This document shows positions 1 to 4,671 of a stretch of 6,003 nucleotides of DNA, in pieces. This DNA is from Dehalococcoidia bacterium UBA1332 (lineage in GTDB: Bacteria; Chloroflexota; Dehalococcoidia; Lucifugimonadales; Lucifugimonadaceae), in NCBI GenBank assembly GCA_002306745.1, contig DBSW01000119.1, positions 27,379-33,381 of the forward strand, in the 5' to 3' direction. The stretch's first letter is position 1. Each line of letters begins with the position of its first letter. The position numbers and the translations under genes are program-made. The notes beneath the pieces were generated by a model. The model did not search any database and was not told the origin of the DNA. It saw only the letters and a program-made list of their open reading frames with translations.

Positions 1-46
1 CTCCTCCTTGACAGGGAGGCGTGTTAGGCCGCTACACCACGGGACC
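1..46 (-). tRNA. tRNA-Asp (anticodon GUC), 5' part only; 3' half lies outside the window
   Basis: Read on the minus strand from position 46, the sequence has the 5' acceptor strand GGTCCCG, then TG, a D-arm (GTGT, loop AGCGGCCTA, ACAC), one G, and the anticodon stem-loop CCTCC-CTGTCAA-GGAGG. The seven-base loop has the usual T before the anticodon. The anticodon is GTC at positions 12 to 10, which reads Asp codons. The window begins in the variable loop, so the T-arm and the 3' acceptor strand cannot be seen. The gene is co-oriented with the redoxin gene 140 bp upstream and has its own plausible promoter. The identity follows directly from the cloverleaf fit; only the missing half is unverified. 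Confidence 0.93.
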
Positions 47-81
47 ATACATTAGGTAGTTAAATCTATCCTATCCTATTG

Positions 82-111
82 AGAGTAAGGCTGGTACCCA
101 GTACGAGTCAA
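82..111 (-). promoter_or_regulatory. Possible promoter of tRNA-Asp
   Basis: On the minus strand, TTGACT at 111-106 matches five of six bases of the -35 consensus. Eighteen bases further on, TACTCT at 87-82 is a poor -10 box (three of six). The start would fall near position 75, about 29 nt before the tRNA 5' end. The good -35 box and the position support it; the -10 box is weak, so this is only a candidate. Confidence 0.33.
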
Positions 112-186
112 CACTTCTCTAATGATTCCCGAAGTTTAATTAGGCATCAAATGATTAAAGTGTTCAATAATGCTGATCTTACGTAT

Positions 187-444
187 CTAGCCGTAGTTGC
201 AACCGATACCTTTATATCCGATTTCAACTTCTCCAGTAGCAGTAATCATTACAGGTGTTATTTTGTCTCCACCTGAAAGCCGTTCGACTTCGGACCACAT
301 ATCAGGTTCTGTAGAAACATCTATTTCACGATACTGGATCTGATCATTTACAAGATCTTCTTTTAGAAGATCGCAGTATCCGCATGTAGGGTGCGTGTAG
401 ACAATAGCTATACCATCGTCCGGTGCTGGTTCAGTTATTCGCAT
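187..444 (-). CDS. Glutaredoxin/mycoredoxin-like thiol-disulfide oxidoreductase, 85 aa
   Basis: A small single-domain thioredoxin-fold protein of cytoplasmic type with no signal peptide. After a short N-terminal tail, beta strand IAIVYTHP (residues 12-19) leads to the active site C21-G-Y-C24. The cis-proline motif T63-P64-V65 follows at the expected distance, and the C-terminus carries the glycine-rich GYKGIG segment. The CGYC active site is more like mycoredoxins and NrdH-type redoxins than classical CPYC glutaredoxins. The reductant could therefore be a low-molecular thiol other than glutathione or a reductase, which the sequence cannot decide. A third cysteine, C82, lies four residues from the end. 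The ATG at 444 is supported by an AAGGA ribosome site at 455-451. The gene is third after copA on the same strand, so a role in keeping copper-exposed cysteines reduced is a reasonable inference, not a proven one. Confidence 0.85.
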   Translation of the reverse strand: MRITEPAPDDGIAIVYTHPTCGYCDLLKEDLVNDQIQYREIDVSTEPDMWSEVERLSGGDKITPVMITATGEVEIGYKGIGCNYG

Positions 445-460
445 TGAATATCCTTAATCG

Positions 461-486
461 CTCGGTTTCGAGTTTATTTCAAACTC
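461..486 (-). other. Two overlapping, mutually exclusive small hairpins before the redoxin gene
   Basis: GAGTTT (470-475) and AAACTC (481-486) form a 6-bp stem with a 5-nt loop. CTCG (461-464) and CGAG (469-472) form a 4-bp stem with a 4-nt loop. They share bases 470-472, so only one can form at a time. In the minus-strand transcript they end 6 nt before the AAGGA ribosome site of the redoxin gene. They could modulate its translation or mark mRNA processing in the 132-bp gap. There is no U-tract on the minus strand, so this is not a standard terminator. The complementarity is seen; a function is speculative. Confidence 0.3.
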
Positions 487-576
487 TTTAGCATTTTTAT
501 TACTGAAAGCAATTGCTGAAAATTTAGAGATTTGCTGATGTTGGGGCTTAAGTCGATAATGCTTGTAAGGAAGAAA

Positions 577-780
577 TTACATCTCTATAAATTTTTCTCC
601 TGAGAGGTATCCTGTGGGATCATTTTCAAATGCCACACGACAACCAGGGGCACAAAAGTAATATATGGCTCCTTTGTGGTTTGAGGCTCCACCTAGGGGA
701 TTTTTCGTTTCGACCTTCATACCGCATACAGGGTCAATAGATTTTTCGGCTTTTATTGTGCTAAGAAATGGGATTTTCAT
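577..780 (-). CDS. YHS-domain small metal-binding protein, 67 aa
   Basis: Residues 15-58 fit the YHS domain: D16-P-V-C19-G-M near the start, then Y40-Y-F-C43-A-P-G-C47 and F51-x-x-x-P55-x-x-Y58. The cysteines C19, C43 and C47 are the probable metal ligands. This domain is often found as a stand-alone protein beside, or fused to the N-terminus of, copper and heavy-metal P1B ATPases. Here it stands 91 bp downstream of copA on the same strand, so a role as a Cu(I) carrier or sensor partner of CopA is a fair inference. There is no signal peptide or membrane segment, so it should be cytoplasmic. The first ten residues (MKIPFLSTIK) are outside the domain. The ATG at 780 has only a weak purine-rich AGAGA before it. 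The family assignment is firm; the exact biochemical role is not. Confidence 0.88.
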   Translation of the reverse strand: MKIPFLSTIKAEKSIDPVCGMKVETKNPLGGASNHKGAIYYFCAPGCRVAFENDPTGYLSGEKFIEM

Positions 781-818
781 TTATCTCTGTTAGTTTTTGT
801 TTGTCACTAAACAAGTTT

Positions 819-861
819 ATTGCATGCATTCAATGTGATTGGATAAGAATATGTCACAATG
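819..861 (-). promoter_or_regulatory. Two overlapping dyads in the copA-YHS gap (candidate operator or intercistronic hairpin)
   Basis: A 16-bp near-palindrome at 819-834, ATTGCATGCATTCAAT, has 14 of 16 symmetric bases with the core ATGCAT. Overlapping it, CAATGTGA (831-838) and TCACAATG (854-861) form an inverted repeat with seven of eight pairs and a 15-nt spacer. In RNA the second would be a stem-loop starting about 10 nt after the copA stop. A weak promoter (TTGAAT at 833-828, 16 nt, TTTAGT at 811-806 on the minus strand) would place the first dyad between -35 and -10. The symmetry is seen directly; whether it is an operator, a processing hairpin or chance is open. Confidence 0.32.
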
Positions 862-871
862 ATCTGATTAA

Positions 872-3244
872 TTATTTACTGATTTTAAGTGCGGCGCCCA
901 ATCGAAGGGAATTAGTTACCACGGTTACAGAACTCAAAGCCATTGCTGCCGCTGCAGCTATTGGGTTCAGGAAACCATATTCACCGATCACTATGTGAAG
1001 AAAATTAGGAACCGAACCATCTCTGAAGATCGGGTAAAGGGCTCCAGCCGCAATCGGAATAAGTGTTACGTTGTAGAAAAAAGCCCAAAACAAATTTTGT
1101 TTGATGGTACTCATCGTTTTTTTACTAAGATCGATAATGTCATTGACTTTATTTGGATTGCCTGAAGCGATGGTTAGATCGGCAGCTTCGATCGCGATGT
1201 CAGTTCCTGAGCCTATAGCTATTCCTACATCTGCGGTTGCTAGCGCCGGTGCATCATTGATTCCGTCTCCGACCATTGCAACAATACGACCATGTTTTTG
1301 CAGGTCGGATATTGTCATAGCTTTTTCTTCGGGTAATACATTTGCTATGACTTTTTTAATGCCAATTGCATGTGCGATTTTTTCGGCTGTTTTTGTGTTG
1401 TCACCGGTGAGCATGATGGTTTCTATACCACGTTGGTGTAATCCATCCACGGCAGTAGCCGATTCAGGTTTTATGTGGTCATAAACTCCGATTAGCCCTA
1501 CTGGAGTTTTATTTTTCGACACCACTAGAACTGTCTCGCCTCGTTCAGTGATTGTGGATATTTTTTCAGATATCTCGTGATTGAAACTTGGTTTATCTAG
1601 CACGAATTTAGGGCTTCCGACCATAATGGTCGATCCTTCTATTTTTGCTTTAATCCCAAATCCGGGCAGTACTCGTAAATTCTCTGTGGGGAGCAGTCCG
1701 ATATTTTGATTATTTGCTTCAGTCATGATTGCTGCAGCAAGAGCGTGTTCTGAACTAAATTCAACAGATGCTGTGAGCTGTAATAATTCTTTGTTCGATA
1801 TACCAAAAGGGTGCATGGTGATAACTTTTGGTCTGCCTTCGGTGATCGTACCCGTCTTATCGAATACAACTGTATCGATTTTGTGAGTTAGCTCTAGAGC
1901 TTCAGCATTCTTGATTAATGTTCCGATCGAAGCGCTTGCCCCCATACCGACAATGATTGCTGTCGGCGTTGCCAAGCCTAGCGCACAAGGGCATGCGATT
2001 ACCAGTACAGCTACAGTCATCAACAGTGCATTTATTATTGCTGGATCCGGAGCCCATAACGCCCAGCATACAAACGTAATAAGTGCGAGTATTAATACGG
2101 TAGGAACAAAACGAACAGTTACTTGGTCAACCAGAGCTTCAATCGGGGTCTTTGAAGATTGAGCGCGCTGTACCGACCTTACAATACTGGCCAGTATAGT
2201 TTCACGCCCAACGGCTGATGCTATAAATTTCACGGCACCTGTTCCATTGACGGTTCCGGCAAAAACGTTGTCTCCAGCTCTTTTTTCTGCTGGTGCTGGC
2301 TCTCCGGTGAGCATTGATTCTTCGATTGCAGTCGAGCCTTCTATGATTTTGCCATCGACTGATACCCGCTCACCTGGTCTTAGTATTATCGTGGTGCCGA
2401 CGTTGATCTCTGATATATTCACCTCTTTTGCTTCACCATTTGCTATGACCATAGCGGTAGAGGGCTGAAGGCTCATTAATCGCCTTATTGCATTCGACGT
2501 TCTAATTCTTGCTCTGCCTTCAAGCCATCGACCAAGAAGAACTAAACCAATTATTGTTACTGAGACATCGAAATAAGTTCCAGTTGAATGGTGTCCTCCT
2601 ACAGTTGCACTGGCAAAATTTATTGAATCTTCGAAAAATGGCCTCGTTAACGTCACAACTAGGCTGTAAAAGTAAGCAGTCGAAGTCCCAATTACTACGA
2701 GTGTGTTCATATTAGATGTTTTTACACGTGCTGCAGACCATGAAGACCGGTAGAAAGTTTTTCCAGCCCAGAACTGAACCGGGGTGGAGATCAAAAGAAG
2801 AAAAAAATTGATGTTTGTAGGAGATATAGCCGACAGTGAGTCGATCCTTGTGTAATTCATTGTGATCATCACCACTGCAGCTAACACTAGGCTCACAATC
2901 ATTTTATTTTTGGTTTTATAAAGTTCCTTAATAATGATCTCTTGATTGTTGTCAGCAAAAGTTGATGTGGTTTCATCTGCGAACGCGCGTATCGAATAAC
3001 CTGCGCCAGATATTGCTTTTATCAGGTCAGATTTCGTTACTTCGGCCGGTTTGAATTGAACAAATGCGGTTTCAGTTCCTAAACTTACGTTGGCGCTGTG
3101 GACGCCCGGTAATTGGCGTAAAGCATTATCAACGTGATGTACGCACGCAGCGCATGTCATTCCTCCAACACTGAATGTCAGGTCTGACAGTTTTTGATCT
3201 TTTTTTGTTTTTTGGCTGATCGCAGGATTATTTGCTGTTTGCAA
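872..3244 (-). CDS. copA: CopA-type P1B-1 copper(I)-exporting ATPase, 790 aa
   Basis: An inner-membrane ATP-driven pump that expels Cu(I) from the cytoplasm. One N-terminal heavy-metal domain carries G27-G-M-T-C31-A-A-C34. Membrane helices lie at about 115-131, 145-165, 178-199, 225-240, 376-397, 404-431, 717-738 and 759-780. The actuator domain has T313-G-E315. The transport motif is C418-P-C420. The phosphorylated aspartate is D462 in DKTGT, and GDN (614-616) and GDGxND (659-664) complete the P-domain. Y724-N725 in helix 7 and M768 with S771-S772 in helix 8 match the Cu(I) subgroup. The nucleotide-site HP dipeptide is H500-A501 here, an unusual change that keeps the histidine. The length is normal for CopA. 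The TTG start at 3244 is the only one that keeps the whole metal-binding domain: a stop lies four codons upstream and the first in-frame ATG is residue 29, inside the motif. Its ribosome site (GGGA, 2 nt away) is poor. Confidence 0.96.
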   Translation of the reverse strand: MQTANNPAISQKTKKDQKLSDLTFSVGGMTCAACVHHVDNALRQLPGVHSANVSLGTETAFVQFKPAEVTKSDLIKAISGAGYSIRAFADETTSTFADNNQEIIIKELYKTKNKMIVSLVLAAVVMITMNYTRIDSLSAISPTNINFFLLLISTPVQFWAGKTFYRSSWSAARVKTSNMNTLVVIGTSTAYFYSLVVTLTRPFFEDSINFASATVGGHHSTGTYFDVSVTIIGLVLLGRWLEGRARIRTSNAIRRLMSLQPSTAMVIANGEAKEVNISEINVGTTIILRPGERVSVDGKIIEGSTAIEESMLTGEPAPAEKRAGDNVFAGTVNGTGAVKFIASAVGRETILASIVRSVQRAQSSKTPIEALVDQVTVRFVPTVLILALITFVCWALWAPDPAIINALLMTVAVLVIACPCALGLATPTAIIVGMGASASIGTLIKNAEALELTHKIDTVVFDKTGTITEGRPKVITMHPFGISNKELLQLTASVEFSSEHALAAAIMTEANNQNIGLLPTENLRVLPGFGIKAKIEGSTIMVGSPKFVLDKPSFNHEISEKISTITERGETVLVVSKNKTPVGLIGVYDHIKPESATAVDGLHQRGIETIMLTGDNTKTAEKIAHAIGIKKVIANVLPEEKAMTISDLQKHGRIVAMVGDGINDAPALATADVGIAIGSGTDIAIEAADLTIASGNPNKVNDIIDLSKKTMSTIKQNLFWAFFYNVTLIPIAAGALYPIFRDGSVPNFLHIVIGEYGFLNPIAAAAAMALSSVTVVTNSLRLGAALKISK

Positions 3245-3254
3245 TGTCCCACAT
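3228..3254 (-). other. Eight-codon upstream reading frame overlapping the copA TTG start
   Basis: An ATG at 3254 begins MWDIANSK and ends at TAA (3230-3228). It lies in a different frame from copA and overlaps the TTG start at 3244. No clear ribosome site precedes it. It could couple or dampen copA translation, or be chance. The frame itself is certain; its translation is not. Confidence 0.2.
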
Positions 3255-3298
3255 TTCTAAAAATTTGCTAGACCGTTGCTGTACGTAGGCAAAGGTAA

Positions 3299-3326
3299 TG
3301 ACATTGGTTATGTAATCCGTATGTCA
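3299..3326 (-). other. Inverted repeat spanning the stop of the PAP2 gene (candidate intercistronic hairpin or operator)
   Basis: TGACAT (3299-3304) and ATGTCA (3321-3326) are perfect inverted repeats 16 nt apart. In the minus-strand RNA the TGA stop of the PAP2 gene is the first arm. Inside, GG(A)TT pairs with AACC around an ACAT loop, so the stem can extend. What follows (TTACCTTTGCC) is not a U-run, so it would be a weak terminator at best. It may partly separate the PAP2 gene from copA, or be a regulator site upstream of copA. No CsoR- or CueR-like box was recognised in this 79-bp gap. Confidence 0.3.
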
Positions 3327-4265
3327 GTTCAGTATAAAGCTTAAGCTGGTTGATTCAGGACGGAATTCCATCTGTCGGTATGAATTAATGCCTGCAGCAC
3401 GGTGTGATGTTAGCCGATTATGGTAGTACTGATCTGTAAACCCGCCTTGTTCACGTAAATTTGATAGTAATTGGTCGGGAATATCATAAAGACGCTTATT
3501 GTTTATTTGAGTTCTTAATCTGCTATGAAAATTTCTAAAATAGATTTGAGCACTGTTTTTATACAAATTAAGATGGTTGATGTAGAGTTTTAACCATCGA
3601 TTTATATTGATGGCAATTACTAAGAGAATTACACCCGCGAGTGCATCCAATACATAGTGGTTTGCGGTGGCTATGATTGCTATGAACATTAGTGCTTGAT
3701 ACGCGAAGCCAAAGATTTTTAACCAGATGCCGCCTATACGAAACATTGCTGTCATTATTAGAAGCGCCCAGGCATAGTGAAGGCTTGGCATTGCAGCGAA
3801 ACGGTTATAACTGATAGCTGAATCTGAATTTGGTGCCGGATCAAGACCTAACATCGTTACCGTGTCGGTCATTCCTAGTCCAGGCATGAAACGCGGGGGT
3901 GCCAGAGGGAAAACCGCAAAAATAATGGCTCCTAGAATCATTGAGATTACGAAAGTTCGTCTGATATCGATATAAATAGTCCGATATTTAAGAAAAGTTA
4001 ATAGCGCTGTTGCAATAAGCCCTAACCACATACCTACGACATAAAAATAAGTTATTGCAACAAGCATCCCCATAGAAATTTTGCTGATTACTTGCTGGAT
4101 AAATGCTTCCCAATTTAAAGCGAGGGCGGATTCAAGTTTGAGCACTAGCCAGCCATTGGTTACGGCTTTTAGGACAGGCGAAGGGTCGGTAAGGTTTTTT
4201 GCCAGCGCGAATATCAGGTAGCAAGACCCAATTATAAGAACTTCTTTTGTGATGGTTTTAATCAT
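3324..4265 (-). CDS. PAP2-superfamily (PAP2_3, AUR1-like) integral membrane lipid phosphatase/phosphotransferase, 313 aa
   Basis: Probably removes or transfers phosphate groups on lipid or isoprenoid substrates at the membrane; the substrate cannot be read from sequence. Hydrophobic helices run from about residue 8, 65, 78, 104, 164, 188 and 209. The active-site blocks follow the PAP2_3 pattern: A-P-P-R125-F-M-P, then M-P-S-L-H163 (in place of classical PSGH), then N-H203-Y-V-L-D207-A-L-A-G. H163, H203 and D207 would be the catalytic triad and R125 would bind phosphate. After the last helix a polar tail of about 85 residues, rich in Asn, Arg and Tyr, has no motif I recognise. I chose ATG at 4265 because GAGAAG precedes it by 5 nt. 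A GTG immediately upstream (4268) is too close to that site. It is the first gene of the minus-strand group, but no copper role is known for this family. Confidence 0.85.
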   Translation of the reverse strand: MIKTITKEVLIIGSCYLIFALAKNLTDPSPVLKAVTNGWLVLKLESALALNWEAFIQQVISKISMGMLVAITYFYVVGMWLGLIATALLTFLKYRTIYIDIRRTFVISMILGAIIFAVFPLAPPRFMPGLGMTDTVTMLGLDPAPNSDSAISYNRFAAMPSLHYAWALLIMTAMFRIGGIWLKIFGFAYQALMFIAIIATANHYVLDALAGVILLVIAININRWLKLYINHLNLYKNSAQIYFRNFHSRLRTQINNKRLYDIPDQLLSNLREQGGFTDQYYHNRLTSHRAAGINSYRQMEFRPESTSLSFILN

Positions 4266-4304
4266 CACAGCTTCTCAGCCGTTAATACTTTGCTAGTTGT
4301 GAGC

Positions 4305-4318
4305 GGGGTAATTACCCC
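4305..4318. promoter_or_regulatory. Perfect 14-bp palindrome GGGGTAATTACCCC, candidate operator
   Basis: The sequence is exactly self-complementary. It lies 40-53 bp upstream of the PAP2 ATG and directly follows a TATATT -10 box on the minus strand, so it would cover the transcription start. That is a classic place for a repressor. As RNA it would give only four GC pairs and a six-base loop with no U-tract, so a DNA-binding site is more likely than a terminator. G/C-run dyads with TA steps are seen in operators of CsoR/RcnR-type metal sensors, but the arrangement here is not their standard one. The protein that binds it is unknown. Confidence 0.5.
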
Positions 4319-4347
4319 AATATAGCTGGACATTTTTTTCAAATCAG
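4319..4347 (-). promoter_or_regulatory. Candidate promoter of the PAP2-copA gene group
   Basis: On the minus strand TATATT at 4324-4319 matches five of six bases of the -10 consensus. Seventeen bases upstream CTGATT (4347-4342) is a weak -35 box. The start would fall near 4312, inside the palindrome, leaving a leader of about 45 nt before the PAP2 gene. A TTGAAA also lies upstream, but only 12 nt from the -10 box. The good -10 box and its place support a promoter; the weak -35 would suit a regulated one. Confidence 0.4.
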
Positions 4348-4444
4348 AGTATTTAGTCAAGTCGCATAAGACCGTTTAACAAGTCGAGATTCACCTTTTT
4401 CTTATAAATAAAAGCGTTGCTAATATATGGCTTCAATATTTTGA

Positions 4445-4474
4445 TTGACATCTACCATGGGAGAAGCCTAAACT
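4445..4474 (+). promoter_or_regulatory. Probable sigma-70-type promoter of rpoB
   Basis: TTGACA at 4445-4450 is a perfect -35 consensus. After 18 bases comes TAAACT (4469-4474), matching four of six bases of the -10 box. The start would be near 4481, which gives rpoB a leader of about 190 nt. This is the best promoter match in the 400-bp divergent region and points the right way. With no rplL visible upstream, a dedicated rpoB promoter is expected here. Confidence 0.55.
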
Positions 4475-4543
4475 AAGAGGCTGTCAGAGAAATATCCAGC
4501 TCTTTTCGTCTCGTCCTGATTCCTATTTTTTAATTCCAAACAA

Positions 4544-4630
4544 CACCGAACCAAACGTGCTGCATGGCGGCGCGCTGTTCGGTGGTTTCGCGTAAGTGTT
4601 GTTCTGGCGAGGACATCTCACGCGCGAGAT
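4544..4630 (+). other. Structured 5' leader of rpoB: long hairpin plus a hairpin able to form a pseudoknot
   Basis: CACCGAAC (4544-4551) pairs perfectly with GTTCGGTG (4577-4584). Inside it CGTGC (4556-4560) pairs with GCGCG (4570-4574), with one G-T pair. Further on ATCTC (4615-4619) pairs with GAGAT (4626-4630) around the loop ACGCGC. Five bases of that loop (4620-4624) are complementary to CGCGT at 4589-4593, so a pseudoknot is possible. The local GC content is clearly above that of the flanking DNA. No U-run follows the stems, so they are not simple terminators. An autoregulatory or processing role for rpoB mRNA is conceivable but unproven. I do not recognise a known RNA family. Confidence 0.4.
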
Positions 4631-4660
4631 TCAAAATATTTACTACGCCTTTGGCGCATT

Positions 4661-4664
4661 GGAG
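4661..4664 (+). promoter_or_regulatory. rpoB ribosome binding site (GGAG)
   Basis: GGAG sits 7 nt before the ATG at 4672, an ideal distance. It decides the rpoB start against the in-frame ATG at 4564, which has no such site and lies inside a hairpin. Confidence 0.7.
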
Positions 4665-4671
4665 TGTGTTT

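Noticed and set aside
1..46. tRNA-Asp as an attachment site for an integrated element
   Set aside because: The 3' end, where integration normally occurs, is outside the window, and no integrase or direct repeat is visible on this side.
66..80. Three tandem CTATC/CTATT pentamers
   Set aside because: Only three units, one imperfect, in AT-rich spacer; likely chance.
834..858. CRP-like site TGTGA...TCACA
   Set aside because: The half-sites are separated by 15 nt instead of the 6 nt needed for CRP/FNR-type dimers.
1101..2468. Several plus-strand open frames of 70-130 codons
   Set aside because: They lie entirely inside copA on the opposite strand. The copA frame is firmly supported by its motifs, so these are shadows.
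3245..3323. Copper-regulator box or strong promoter directly upstream of copA
   Set aside because: Only weak matches were found (TTGCCT, 16 nt, TAGCAA); no CsoR-, CueR- or CopY-like operator could be recognised.
4474..4490. GAGGCTGTCAGAGA, resembling ends of some insertion sequences
   Set aside because: No matching inverted end, transposase or target duplication was found nearby.
4475..4506. Hairpin AAGAG(G)CTG / CAGCTCTT followed by TTTT, terminator-like
   Set aside because: The stem has a bulge, a 13-nt loop and only four T's, and it overlaps the predicted rpoB start. No + strand gene in the window would need a terminator here.
4564..4671. In-frame ATG at 4564 as an earlier rpoB start
   Set aside because: It has no ribosome site, lies inside a stable hairpin, and the added 36 residues (Cys- and Ser-rich) do not look like RpoB. 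ATG 4672 has GGAG at ideal spacing.
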